64,000 nt of DNA. Source: Anthostomella pinea (taxonomy: Eukaryota > Ascomycota > Sordariomycetes > Xylariales > Xylariaceae). Both the position numbers and the translations under genes were made by a program. Location: NCBI GenBank assembly GCA_963556695.1, contig CAUWAG010000018.1, positions 3,534,001-3,598,000 on the forward strand, read 5' to 3'. The notes under the pieces were generated by a model. It made no database searches and was not told the DNA's origin. It saw only the letters and a program-made list of their open reading frames with translations. Positions 10,839-22,501 of this stretch are shown in pieces. How positions within the stretch are numbered: the stretch's first letter is position 1; each line of letters starts with the position of its first letter.

Positions 10839-11943
10839 TCGATGGCATAGGATCGTGGAACTTTATGACAATTTGGCGGCGGCTTGACTTGATTGTACGC
10901 GGGCGCATGTGCTCGTGAAGCTGGCAGGCGGAAGACACAATGGTTCGCAGTGGGACAAGCAGCGAATTGGTAGTAATCGTTCCAGCAAACAGCCCCTTTG
11001 ACAGTTGCTCAGATCCGATTGTGTTCATGTGAATCATCATTTCAGCTGGTTGACCGGATCACATATTTAGGTATGTAAGCTCAAGCCGAAGGCATTCAAC
11101 CTACTCTAGAAGTCGAACCAAACTCTTAAGTCCGTCTTTCAAGTAATCATGAGCAGGAGTGCTAGCTGCGTAGTAAAGAGGTTTGTTGAATCCCATCCAA
11201 GGTCAGCCTAACTATCACCTTGATGAAGTGTGGCACTGTATGTATGCACATAGCGAATCCGCGATACCATGGACAAAGTCGGGCAAAAGCAGGATTATAA
11301 AAGGCAGTGTTCGCTCTGCTTCAACCGAATGACATGAATCAGCCAGACAAGGCGTGACGCCTTGTCGTAGGCAGCTCCATATATGTGATTCCGGCGAAGG
11401 GAAAATATGTGAAGAGGAAAAGAAGAACTAGAATTGGCTCGGCTGGATATTTTTTGGATGTCTACCAGGTCAGGACCCGCCTGCAGTTGAGTGCTCACGG
11501 GCAGAGATGGATTCTTCCGCGTTACAATGTTTCCGACACCACAGCGGAATGTGTTACGACCAGCTGCCAATTGAGAATGGTCTAGATTTACTTGTACTTT
11601 ACCTGCATCTAAGAGAACTGGAATTGTTCTGGTGAAAGGATTCAAAGTCACATATAAGTCGAAGCCCTTCGTTGCTAGGTGGCCGCAGCTGCCGCCAGAC
11701 GTTGTCTTGGGCCGCACTGTGTGCTGTGCGCGTGATTAAACCCCCGCTGCAGCTGGCAGACCAAGCTCAGCTGTGCATCCAGGCCACCTCGTCAATCTGG
11801 TAGATCCCGCGAGGCCATCGAGTTGCTAATAATAACCCTCCAAAGGGCGTACGTGGAAACTTCGCAACGCCTTCCACCGCCAGAGAAGAGACACGTACAA
11901 CTCAATGCTACCAAGCTAGGAGTCAGTTTTCATAATATTCAAA
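10839..11943. other. Gene-free interval between NOP15 and the golgin gene
   Basis: This contains the 3' flank of NOP15 and the promoter of the next plus-strand gene. A 140-codon minus-strand frame at 11295-11717 has no recognisable domain and is probably chance. Confidence 0.5.
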
Positions 11944-13789
11944 ATGGCCCCTCCTGAGCCCCCCCAGCAGATGGGTGCAGGTCAGTCGCGACGGGAAAGA
12001 CACGTTGATGTTCAGGTTGAAGCGAAGAGCTAACCCTTCCACGGTAGCTACGAAAAAGAAGAATAACAAGAAGAAGAAGAACGCAGCGAAGTCGAAGCCG
12101 ACCGAGGAAGACGCGAAAGCCACCGAAATACCCCAGAATGGCGAGTCGCGCGACAAGGAGGGAGATCAATCCGACGATCCGGATGCTCCAGCCGTGGTAG
12201 TGCAACCACACATAACCCGCATAGCACACTTCAAGCGTCTAACATTGAATAGAATGCCCAACGAGACTCTCCGAACGGTCATGCCAGGTCAACGTCTACC
12301 AATGGACAACCCTCTGCAGCATCGCCATCGAAACCCGTGGTTGAGCAAGCGGACGAGCCGAAAGAGGATACAGCCAGTGCAGATACGAGCGCCAGGTTAG
12401 AAGCAATGACGACAGAACGGCAAGCTCTGAGAGCAGAAGTAGAGGAATTGCGGAAACAACTAGAGGGCATACAAGCAACACATACGCAGGAGACGACACA
12501 GCTGAAGTCAGACCTGGAGGAAGTCGAGGCGGCCAAGGAGCATGTCGAGGAGCAGTACCAGACCCTCGTTGGCAGAGTCGAGAAGATCAAGGAGAGCGTC
12601 GGCAACAGATTAGCCAGAGGAAAAGAGGAGCTAGAAGAAGCGAACCAGCGCATCGACGAGCTCGAGACACAAAACGAGGAACTCCAGAAGGGCACTCACG
12701 GCTTCGAGGACGAGATCGCGGGGCTCAAGACTGAGCTGCAGGATGCTACAAGGGAACTGTCTAGCCTGCGGAGTCGGAATAACCTCTCACAGCATAACTC
12801 CCTGAAAGAGAAGGAGGACATGACGCGACAGATCCAGCATCTGAGGGAAGAGGCAGAAGCGGCCAAAGACGCGATGGGCGACTGGGAAGTCCTGGCAATG
12901 GAAGAGCGTTCCATCCGGGAAAGTCTCACCGAGAAGACGGCGGCACTGGAAGAAGAGGTGTCGACGCTCAGGGATAGTTACGAGCGAGCAGCTTCTGAGC
13001 GGGATAGTCAATCCCAAGCAGTGGACAGTCTCCAAAGGGCCCTCCAAGAGATTCAGGAGGCTCGCAAGAAGGAATTAAGAGAGATGGTCGAGACATCCGA
13101 GGAACAGCTCCAAGCACTGAAGAAGCTTGTGAAAGAAGCTGATTCAAGGGCCTCGGTCGCAGAAACTGCGAAAGATTCGCTGCAGAAAGAGCTAGAGCGT
13201 ACAGCGCCGTACGAGAAAGAGGTGAAAGAGAAGAATCTGCTTATTGGCAAATTGAGGCACGAGGCTATCGTCCTCAACGATCATTTGACCAAAGCATTAC
13301 GGTACCTCAAGAAGTCCAAGCCGGAGGATAACATCGACAGGTTTGTTCCATCCCAACCAAGGCCATCTCAGCGGCGTTGCTGACTAGAAGGACAGGCAAA
13401 TCGTTACAAACCACTTCCTCCAGTTCCTCGCTCTAGACCGTTCGGATCCCAAGAAGTTCCAAATCCTGCAGGTCATTGCCGGACTGCTCAACTGGACGGA
13501 CGAGCAAAGAGAACAGGCTGGACTGGCACGTCCTGGCACGTCCAACAACTCCCTCCGCCTTCCTACGTCTCCATTCCACAGGACGCCTAGTACGCCGTCC
13601 CTCAATGCCGAATTCTTCTCGGAGCCCACGCCCACTTCGGCGCACAACAAGGAGTCTCTGGCGGACCTCTGGGCCGGGTTCTTGGAGAGGAGCGTGGACG
13701 AGGCATCACAGGCAGGCGGGTCGAGGAAGGGCAGCATGTCGAGTATAGCAACGGGCAATACCAGGCCAGAGACGAGGGGTGCCCCCTAG
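11944..13789 (+). CDS. imh1: GRIP-domain golgin (Imh1-like), four exons
   Basis: The model joins 11944-11980, 12048-12196, 12253-13340 and 13396-13789 and encodes 555 residues. After a short Pro-rich start and a Lys-rich patch (KKKNNKKKKN), residues about 110-410 form a long charged coiled coil. The GRIP domain lies at about 420-470, with the signature NIDRQIVTNHFLQFLALDRS and the downstream WTDEQREQAGLA. It is followed by a Ser/Thr-rich tail. GRIP domains bind Arl-family GTPases at the trans-Golgi, where these golgins tether vesicles. The intron at 13341-13395 interrupts the GRIP domain and joins AG to G to restore Arg. The 56-nt second intron has a CTAAC branch site. The protein is shorter than yeast Imh1. 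Confidence 0.9.
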
Positions 13790-14306
13790 ATGTTATCATG
13801 TAGATTATCTCATTCTGTCTGCATACCTTGCATGCGTGTGTGTTTTTGTTCCTGAGACAGCAGCTGTGCGATATAGAGAACCAAAAGAGAGCATTTATCA
13901 TGGCGTTACTGGATACGGACAAGGATCGAGGATCAAGAGGAGAGTCCTGGTAGGGGTTATTTGCGCCATAGCGGTTGCGTTGATCAACATATCATCTTGT
14001 TCGAGCTCCGCTTTGAAGAGTTTCGCTGACCTACACCCCTTTTTTTCGTCCATTGGCATGTTTTCCACTTACCTGCGTACATATAAAGCAGACAGCTATC
14101 TTGAAGAGAAAGCGATTTGATTCACTAGTTCTCTTCCGAGACTCGGAACACGAAATGAGATAAATGCATGTAGTTGTGGTACTATTCGCTCATCTAACGG
14201 GTCCCGGGCATCTCTAGTCTAACAGCGTACCAAACAACACCCAACCTCGTAATGTACATGGGGATCTCAACCATAAACCCGCTTTCTTTCATCATCATCA
14301 CCATCG
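13790..14306. other. Gene-free interval between convergent genes
   Basis: This lies between the golgin gene (+) and the membrane-protein gene (-), which converge. I see only untranslated sequence. Confidence 0.5.
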
Positions 14307-15451
14307 TCATCCCACAATAGTCTCGGGCGCTTGCTGCAGCGGCGGCGTCGGCACGCGGGGCAGCATGTTCACAGCGTAGGCCTCGGCGTCGCGCGAGATG
14401 TCGGCGATGTTGACGCGGTTGGCGAGCGCGTCGTTGACGCCCTCGACGACGTCGCGCTCCTCCATGACCTCGCGCATGAGGCGGCCTTCGTGCTGCCAGT
14501 AGGCCTGCGTGCGGGCGCGCAACTCCTCGTCGCGGATCGCCGTGTTCTTGACGATGCCGACGGCGCTGAGCCGGCTCTTGGTCGCCTGCAGGCGCCGTGT
14601 GACGGCCTCGACGCGCTCGGCGGGGGTCGGCGGCGTGTAGAAGGCCCGGTTCGTGGCCGAGAGGTAGATTAGTAGTGTGAGGACGGCGTCGAGCAGCGCG
14701 AGGCCGAGGGCGCGGTACGCCCGGCTGTTCCAGAAGAAGAGGTCCAGGTCCGACAGGCGCGTCGCGCGGGAGTTGAGCTGGTGGTTGTAGGCGTTGGTGA
14801 TGAAAATGTCTAGTACGACGGCGAGTGTGCCGACGATGGCGCCCGTGGTGCGCCAGCGCGAGGCCGCGGTGCCGCCCACGGCGCCCTCGGTCGCGACCGA
14901 CATGGCGACGACGCTGACGATATGCGGCGTCAGCAGGGCCGGTAGCGCATAGTAGAAGTAGCTGCGCGGCTCGTCGGAGCTGCAGAACGGGCACTCGGCC
15001 AGCACCTGCGGGCCGAACTGCAGGTACAGCAGGCGCGACTCGAGGTTCACGAACTTGGCGCGCAGCGCCGTGTCGGACGCGGTCAGCGCATTGTCGGGGC
15101 GGAGAGAGGATAATCGCGTGAAGAGCACGTCGGTCGGGATCTGCAGGCGCGACTGCGTGAGCGTAAAGATGTTCTCGGGCGCCAGGGGCGGCAGCGCCGA
15201 AAGCGCGAAGACGAGGGCGACGCCGAAGAGGATGGCGATGGCGCGGAGGGCGCGCGGGGGCAACGGCTGGACTGTCGTTGGAGGTGCGCTGCGGATCGAG
15301 CGGTAGTAGCCGATGGCCTTGGGCAGGAGCATAGGCCCGAAGAAGATGAGTAGGGACTTGACGCTGTGAGGGTGGTGTCTGTGGTTAGCTCTGGTGTGTA
15401 GGCGTGGAAGGGATGGTCAGCTACTCACGTCCCCCAAGATATCATGGCCAT
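14307..15451 (-). CDS. Conserved-looking fungal membrane protein, function unknown
   Basis: The model is complement of join(14307-15363, 15429-15451), 359 residues. The first exon is only 23 nt (MAMISWG plus two bases); the intron runs from GTGAGT to CACAG and links to VKSLLIFFGP. An alternative in-frame ATG lies 6 nt inside. Hydrophobic segments are visible near the N-terminus, around residues 50-70, 150-180, 188-210 and 238-260. Two cysteines sit in an ECPFCSSDEP motif on a loop. The C-terminal third is charged and helical. The gene is noticeably GC-rich compared with its flanks. I do not recognise the family with confidence and assign no function. Confidence 0.78.
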
Positions 15452-16230
15452 GGTGTGCTGCTATTGCTATCTGTGCCTCATGTCGTTGTGTGATGTAACA
15501 AGAAGAAGGTCTCTCGCCGACTCATCCTCTTCGTTTTGAGGGATCAACCCGTTCGTTCTGGCCAGATGTCATGCCGGTACGTAGGCGTAGGCGTTGACCG
15601 TCAGCCTTGTGTGCTAAATCCGTCGCGGATCCCAAAGAATCCCAACGGGCTGAAGCCACGGTCGCATTGACGTATCCCGGTTTCCCTGTGGCGTCGCAAA
15701 CAAAGGCAGGCTTGCATTGTGGTTGGCTCAGCTGTGCGACCCACTATTCTCCCCGAAGCTGATTTTCTCGGACCTTAAATTCTCTCGAAACCGATTTTCT
15801 TTTCTGTGTTCTGCGAAAAACAACATCACCAAAAACCTCAGCAACGAGCAACCAGAGCACTCCTCCAGGTTTTGGAAGCCAGCAAGCATGTTGCACGATG
15901 TGTAGACCTGTCGATGCTGCTTTCATTGCAATTTTGCGTCGATGTCCATTCGGGGTCTGACGGACGGACAGTACAGCTGTCTGCAGCCGAGCTATATAAC
16001 TACGTCTGTCTGCACAGGTAAGGCCTTGTGATCGTGACACTACAATTGGCACTTTCGAAGCTTTGGCGATCTCCTTTCTCGATGGTCGCTAGAGTCAAAA
16101 AGCATGCCTAGAGCGACCCAAAATACTCTGCCAAGAGTCATCTCAATCGTGTTACAGAGTTCCAGCTTCGCGCCATGACAAACTCTGCGTCAAATTAAGA
16201 TGAGAGACATGCCTCCTACATATGATACTC
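15452..16230. other. Gene-free interval
   Basis: This is the upstream region of the membrane-protein gene (-) and the 3' flank of GET1 (-). No coding or RNA gene was seen. Confidence 0.5.
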
Positions 16231-17019
16231 TCACAATTCCTTCTCCCTCTTTGCTCCCTGTGACACTGCTGCCGCTCCCTTCTTCTCCCCGCCGGCCTTC
16301 GCGGGTTCCTTCAGCTCCTGCTTCTGGGCCGTCTTCGCGCCCAGCATCAGCCCCAGGATAGCCGTGATCGTGTCGTTTATAAGCATCACCACCACTGTAC
16401 ACGCCACCTGCCATGAGCCGATGCTGATGCTGCCGAGAGGCGCTCGTGGGAAGCACAGTATCCATTCGACGTAGTATGGGAACCAGCCATGGGGAAGCCA
16501 GAACATAGGCTCCTTGCCATAGATCCACGGCAATATGAACTTGACCCCCGACGTAGCAGACCATCGTATGATTCCGGCGGTGCGGTCGAACTTCGCTTTC
16601 GCGGCTTCGTGGGTTGATTCTGTGGCCAAGCGTAATTAGTGACCAGCCTTGTTTCGCATGGGGAGGGTGTGTTGCGCTCACTCGTTTTCTCGATCTGTTC
16701 AAGAACTTTGTCATGTTGTCGTCTGAGCTTCGCCCACTTCGCGAACTGGTCCTGACTGCTCGTAGCGTTGAGGTCGCGTCGGAGTGCCAGGGATTCCTTC
16801 TGAAGCTGTCTCTGCTCGGCGCCCAGTTTCGAGGTTTGGGTCGGTACGGCCAGGTATAGGTTCCATAGCTAGATGCGCTTCGTCAGTCCTCTGTACTGCG
16901 CCTAGGTCTTCGCGGCTAAAAGTCAATCTTACCATGTTGTTTAGGGTCGCTGCGCCGATGGTGTTCACGAGGTGAACAGCCAGCTCGACCAGGATCACGA
17001 CGAGAAGCAGTGACGGCAT
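16231..17019 (-). CDS. get1: Get1, tail-anchored protein insertion receptor subunit
   Basis: The model is complement of join(16231-16619, 16682-16868, 16933-17019), 220 residues. Transmembrane helix 1 is at the extreme N-terminus ([19 protein letters not shown]). A cytosolic coiled coil follows at about residues 42-95 ([20 protein letters not shown] and [21 protein letters not shown]). The ERSQ-type membrane region ([20 protein letters not shown]) and a final helix ([21 protein letters not shown]) come next, then a Lys-rich tail. This order is diagnostic of the WRB/Get1 family. With Get2 it receives tail-anchored proteins from Get3 at the ER membrane. Both introns are phase-consistent; the second donor is GTGAGC. 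It diverges from the PTAR1-like gene. Confidence 0.94.
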
Positions 17020-17428
17020 CTTGTCGGTGATTGTGCTGGGCGAACTGGTGATGAAGAAATGTTGTTACGACGAGTAACTTGTGGCTCGAAGAACTTCATA
17101 GGTACTACCTGGTAGTATCCTCAGGAGTGGCAGACGTTGGAGAGGTTTCTGACTGCTGCGGTCTACTTCTGTGGCCCTGTCCGAGGTGACGCAGCAACTT
17201 TGGGTCTGCGGTAAACCGACTATTAGGTTTAAGCATAATTACATATATATGCAGTTGAAAGAGTGGATGCCTTATATTGAAATTAGCCCCACCATTAGCT
17301 TTAATCAGATGCAGTGTTCCTCCATGTGACCATGTCCAAAACCACCGTACAGGAAGTACACGAGAAGACCAGTCATCCTTCGTCACTTGCCAGCATTCAA
17401 TAACAATGCGTACCTACTGATTGGCAGC

Positions 17429-18472
17429 ATGTCCCGTTCGCTGGACAAAGAAACCGCAGCACAACTGAAAGCCCAAGATCCCAAGCCGGTATACCACGAT
17501 ATCTCGTCGGTTCTCAGTAACCTGCCGGGCTCTCAATTGTTGGAGATCGAGTTACTTGGGAAGAGTCTTCCTCTTGAGCCAGGAGTCAACTTCCTTCAAG
17601 ATGGCGCCGCGGTGGCTATCCCCAAGCTGAGGCTTGTACAGGCGTTCCTCGTTGCGCGCCGGATCTTGCAGAAACACCTCGAAAGCAGTCCGAAATCGAT
17701 CAGCAGTGACGTCCTGGCTGCGACCGCCGTCCTCCTTCTTATGGATCCAGAACATCTCACGGCTGCCAACGTCAGGAAACGTGCAGTCATTATGATAATG
17801 GAGGACGGGGACCAGGTTGAGCTTGTTTTGAAAAAGGACAAGCAATTTGTGGACTCGCTGCTCACAGCCAGGCTACATCGTCACACCAAGTCTCCCAACC
17901 TGTGGTCACATCGACGTTGGTTACTCAACATCTGCAAGGCTCATGGCGTTGTCCTTGACGTCCGACACGATATCACCCAAGTCGTCATGGTAGCTGGCGA
18001 TAGGCATCCTCGCAATTACGTCGCTTGGAACCACGCTCGATTCCTCTTGGATATGGACTCTCGTCTCGCTGCGTCTATTGCTGCCGACATCAAAGAATTC
18101 TGCCTGAGACACCATACTGACACATCCGGATGGAACTTCCTGTTATGTGCCATCGGGAGGATCGACGATGAGCACACTCGTCTGAGGACGTGCTCAACGC
18201 TCGTAGCAGACATTCTTGAGGTGGTCGAGTCATTCCGCTGGGCGAATGAGTCGGTCTGGGTATTCTTACGTACGATCATGGCAGCGGAAGGGGTCAGGGG
18301 GCAACAGTTTGAATCATTCATCGCCATAAACCACAAAATCTCTTCTCTTATGTCAGAAGACAACCCCCATCAGAGACTACTGGGAAGGGCGCAGCGGTGG
18401 TGCGATAAGTATCGCGTTGCAGGATGTCTCGGTCCAGAAGGCCAACGGCAACTTGAATCCCCACAGGCTTGA
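17429..18472 (+). CDS. Protein prenyltransferase alpha-subunit repeat protein (PTAR1-like)
   Basis: This is a single exon of 347 residues. The first ATG in the open frame is at 17429 (MSRSLDKET); the frame is open a little further upstream but without an ATG. Several prenyltransferase alpha repeats are visible at about residues 155-280: SPNLWSHRRWLL, NYVAWNHARFLL, DTSGWNFLLCAI and NESVWVFLRTIM. Each has the Trp at the expected position. The divergence and number of repeats fit PTAR1-type proteins rather than the Ram2 or Bet4 alpha subunits. In animals PTAR1 works in a third type of protein geranylgeranyltransferase; that role is inferred here. About 410 nt separate it from divergent GET1. Confidence 0.85.
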   Translation: MSRSLDKETAAQLKAQDPKPVYHDISSVLSNLPGSQLLEIELLGKSLPLEPGVNFLQDGAAVAIPKLRLVQAFLVARRILQKHLESSPKSISSDVLAATAVLLLMDPEHLTAANVRKRAVIMIMEDGDQVELVLKKDKQFVDSLLTARLHRHTKSPNLWSHRRWLLNICKAHGVVLDVRHDITQVVMVAGDRHPRNYVAWNHARFLLDMDSRLAASIAADIKEFCLRHHTDTSGWNFLLCAIGRIDDEHTRLRTCSTLVADILEVVESFRWANESVWVFLRTIMAAEGVRGQQFESFIAINHKISSLMSEDNPHQRLLGRAQRWCDKYRVAGCLGPEGQRQLESPQA

Positions 18473-19968
18473 ATCAGCCAAAATTCTTGAATCAGGTGCA
18501 CAGTGTCAGGGAGAAGAGCCGTGTGGGCACATTTGCACCAGCTGGCAAGCAGCGGCCTGATATTCTGATAGCTCAATATCTCAACTGATCTGGCTTGGTA
18601 CCGGACGATGTCGCCAGCAAGGCTGAGAGATTGCAACTATGGCATCTGGCTCTTCCAGCGGTGCGTCCGGGCCGCCGATCACAACTCAAGAATGGACGGG
18701 TAGGAGGCTGAAACGAGCCAGTCGACAGCGTCGCCATGCGCAATACTACGAGGCTCACCAGACGACCAACAGCGAAATTGGCTTGGGAGACGACCTAGGA
18801 CAGCGTCGAGTCTGCGATAAGAAGCGGCTAATAAATCAGGTATTGAAAGGCAGCCTGGCCAGTATGGTATTCGGTTACCAACGCGAAGTGCCACATCCAG
18901 AAAAGGGCCTCTCGAATGCAGTATCTCGCAGTGGTTAGTTATCTTTAAGTACGTGGCAGTGCGCATGTACGTTGCATGGAACCTCCTTGCTTCCATCCAT
19001 TCAGCAAAGCCAGGCTCCAATCATGAGGTGCTCTCGCAGACTCATGCCTTGAACTCACCAGCGCCGCCTGCGCCGCCAAGCAGCGAGAGGTTTGACTCGA
19101 GGGAGACGCTACGCTGCGATCATCCGATCTTGGCAAAGTGCATCTTCGTCCGATCTGGAGACTCAAGGGGCCGTTCACGACGGCGTCGAAGGCCACCATG
19201 AAGATGACAGGCGAATGATTTTCAGCCATTATGATATCTCAGCTTCCGTGTCCTGGCGGCCTGGCTATGAAAACCGCGTTGATATTTTGCACATTTCTCC
19301 TGAGTCAAAGATGGGATGGTTTCCTGTGGATCGCTCCCCCATCCGGAGTCAGGACCACATCCCCTGTCTGTTCTGGGCCTGTCCTGCAGACGGTAATTTG
19401 CTATTACTACCGGATGTGGAGAGCCCCTTGCCGCTTGCTGCCCTTCCGTCAGCGCCGGTTGGTCTCGGCAGCTGTACTACAGTATGCCGTAACCCCCCAT
19501 CTGCACAGGAACCTTGGAGGCAACTCGACGAGCCTGCGCGCTTGTGAAGCTCTTTATCTAGAGGGATAGGACTCTGAGGGGAACCATGTCAGCCACATCA
19601 GGGACCGAGTTGTTCGCATTGTCAGACTTCCGACTCTGCCTCGCCTCAGGTTCCTCGAAATCAACACGCCAATCATTGATTTGACAAGTTGTAACTGGGG
19701 CCCTCTGAGCTAATTGAGCTTAGTCGATCAGGATCTCAAAGTTACTGTCAGAATACTCGTCCGATCTCGTTTTGACGCCGAGCTTATAGGTTATGATAGG
19801 TTGCTACGAAGTAGCCCCCGAGCGGGGGCCCGTACCAATAGCGTGCTGCCTTCACTCCCCCTTGTCAACAAGGGGCTACAGTTGACCACTGATACTCCCT
19901 ACTTTGAAGTCTTTTTTGCGGGTGAGGCGGAGAGCTGCCTCGACCCTGGTCATCGCAACCACCAACAA
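18473..19968. other. Gene-free interval
   Basis: Open frames of 80-150 codons occur on both strands (for example 19092-19547), but they overlap one another and show no domain I recognise. Three hairpins occur close together at 19803-19875 and are reported separately. Confidence 0.45.
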
Positions 19969-19976
19969 TATAAAAA
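19969..19976 (+). promoter_or_regulatory. TATA box upstream of the aspartic protease
   Basis: The site reads TATAAAAA. It lies about 900 nt upstream of the protease ATG. Three ATGs occur within the next 27 nt, before a plausible transcription start; none follows until the protease start. This pattern suggests transcription begins shortly after this box. Confidence 0.5.
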
Positions 19977-19997
19977 CGGCCGATGGCAATGTGCATG

Positions 19998-20876
19998 CAG
20001 GTAGCATTGCAACCCCGTCTGGAAAGTCGGGAAACGGCCTCCTGGCCTGTGCTCTCTACCTAAAAACCCCTAGCTTCTGTTGTCAGGGGTAGAGTCAGTA
20101 GCTGGGTCCAGGGTGCCCTGAGTTTCCTTGGCCCCAACTCTGTCTCTATCGGCCTCCACAACGCGAGCGATTCGGTTCACACACAACATCATACCTCTCC
20201 ACCATCCCTCCCTTCTCGCTCCTCCATCCCGTCATCTACGGTATCATTGTACATACATACCGTACCTGACTAACTAACTCTAGTACCTAATCGTTCATTG
20301 CTTTGCTTTGGCTTGCTCTATCGCTATCTTAATAGAGGGCTGCCCATTTGACACTTCCTCGTTGTCTCATATTCTTCCCATTGTGTTTCTCTCGGCGGCA
20401 CCTGTCTTGAACTTCGAGTCGCCATATATTGGACGCGATCCTAGTCATCAAATATCGAGACCCTACATTCCTTGTCTTGTATTCACCACTCACTATATTC
20501 ACTTTCTCTCACCATTGTTGACGAGGGACCTCCTTCTTTGGACCTCGACACTACAAATTACGATACCGTTATAATATTTTTTTAATACGACAGTTGAACC
20601 CGAGTCTGGCACTCTTGGCCCCTGGTGATACACATTCACCTGTACCTACGCAGTCCCTCGCTATCAGTCGCTCTGGGAAGCTTGCTACTGCTGGCTTAGA
20701 GACTCAGTTTGACCGTGACGTTTGTTTTGGATATCCACGCAGATCTGGGCTGCCCATTGACAACCCTGGCGAAAGCTATTGAGGAACGAGCGCCTCGTTT
20801 AGGGAGCAAGGACAAGTTGTGTTGACTTGGACGAAAGGCCAGTTGAGTTGTTGAGCTCCTCGGTGGACATATCAAT
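19998..20876 (+). promoter_or_regulatory. ATG-free 879-nt leader region of the protease gene
   Basis: Scanning the plus strand I find no ATG in any frame between 19998 and 20876, whereas about 14 would be expected by chance at 1 in 64. The stretch is pyrimidine-rich (runs of CT around 20190-20230 and 20460-20540). A TATA box sits just upstream and the first ATG after it is the protease start, so this most likely is a long 5'UTR kept free of upstream start codons. Introns within it cannot be excluded. Confidence 0.55.
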
Positions 20877-22501
20877 ATGCATAGGGCCTTGATCTTCCTC
20901 CAGCTTTCATTATGGATCACTAGCATCCACGCTCTCTTGCCATTGGCATCCGAAGGACATGGAGAAGCAAGCAAGAGAAGCACCACGACTGGTGCAACCT
21001 TGGCGAAACCTAATGGCTTCGTCACCTTCAAGATGGTCCAGAAAGCTTCAGGTGTAAGTTTGTCCCTTCTTCGTTGTCGGGAGGATACTGACATGGTGGT
21101 TTCTGTTAGTCTGGCGGATCGATAACCGACCTGGTCACTCGAGCATCAAGCAGTAAGACCTACAAGCACAGATCCCGGGCATCGTCACGAACCATCAACG
21201 GGGAGTCAACCGTGGCTGCTAGAGACAACGATTATGCGGTCGACGTAGCCCAGGACCCAACAATGAAGAACAGTGCTGGCGTCGACCAAGACGGGACAGA
21301 TTATTCCTATTTCGTGGAGGCGAAGCTTGGCTCTGATGGCAAACCGTTGTACATGCTTCTAGACACAGGTGCTAGTACGACCTGGGTCATGGGCTCTGGT
21401 TGTACATCCGACGCCTGCAAGAAGCACAACTCCTATGGGCCCAACGACTCCAAGACCTACGTCGACACCGGCAAGACTTATTCGGTCGAATACGGGACGG
21501 GGAAGGTCGGTGGGCATGTCATCGAAGACACCATTTCCGTGGCTGGATTGGCGGTGACGGTATCTTTCGGGGTTGCTAATACCACCTCGGACGAGTTCAC
21601 CGAATTTCCCTTTGACGGTATCCTGGGGTTGTCGATGAGTCCGAACACTTGGCTATCTGCCGTCAAAGACGCCAATCTGATTGACGCCAATGTCTTTGGA
21701 ATTAGCCTGTCCAGGCATGCAGATGGCACGAACGATGGCGAGATTGCCGTTGGCGCCCCCAACCCGGACAAATATGATGGAGATATCTCGTACGCGTCTA
21801 TCGTCTCCGGATCGACCTGGACTATCCCGATGGATGATATCATGGTTGGTGGCAAGTCTGCCGGTGTAACTGGCAGGCATGCATACATCGACACTGGCAC
21901 GAGCTTCGTGTTTGGCCCTCCGGATGATGTCAAGTCAATGTACAATATGATCCCAGGTTCATCGTCGAGTGATGGCTCGACGTATACTGTTCCTTGTGAC
22001 AGTGACGCTTCTGTTGCTCTCACATTCGCTGGCAAGAGTTGGACCATCTCCTCCAAGGATTTATTGTCTGCACCGGACGGCAATGGCCACTGCGCCGGCA
22101 ACGTATACGGAATGGAGTATGTGGCTGGGGCCTGGTTGGTCGGGGATGTTTTCCTGAAGAACGTCTATAGCGTGTTCGACGTGGACCAGGGACGAATCGG
22201 TGAGCTCGCGTTATGTCCATACATCGCCCTCGGCCTCTGCTAACCTCTCACAGGATTCGCCGCAAAGCAGACAACCACTAGCACGACAACAGGGTCTTCA
22301 ACAGCAACATCCACGGGTACAGCTAGCTCTACGGCTTCTGGGGGTCTCAATGGCCAGGAAACTCCTACAGGTACCGCGGCGGCAGATACAGTTAGCGCTA
22401 CTCCCACTGCGTCAGGCAAGGACTCCTCCGGCGCCAGGTTTGCAGGAGACATGTATGCAATCATCGCGTGCCTGTTCACGATCATCGCCATGATTGTTTG
22501 A
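20877..22501 (+). CDS. Pepsin-like aspartic protease, probably GPI-anchored
   Basis: The model joins 20877-21053, 21110-22199 and 22254-22501, 504 residues. A signal peptide (about residues 1-19) and a basic propeptide precede the mature enzyme. The two catalytic motifs are intact: LDTGAST with Asp144 and IDTGTSF with Asp320; the flap region contains VEYGTG. The third exon adds a Ser/Thr-rich stalk and a hydrophobic C-terminus (MYAIIACLFTIIAMIV) preceded by small residues, typical of a GPI signal. The family is A1 pepsin, similar to fungal CtsD or yapsin-type enzymes of the cell surface. A secreted or cell-surface protease role is inferred. Introns are 56 and 54 nt with TACTGAC-type and CTAAC branch sites. 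Confidence 0.9.

Noticed and set aside
19092..19547. 151-codon plus-strand frame
   Set aside because: No domain was recognised, and it overlaps other frames of similar length. Conservation data would be needed.
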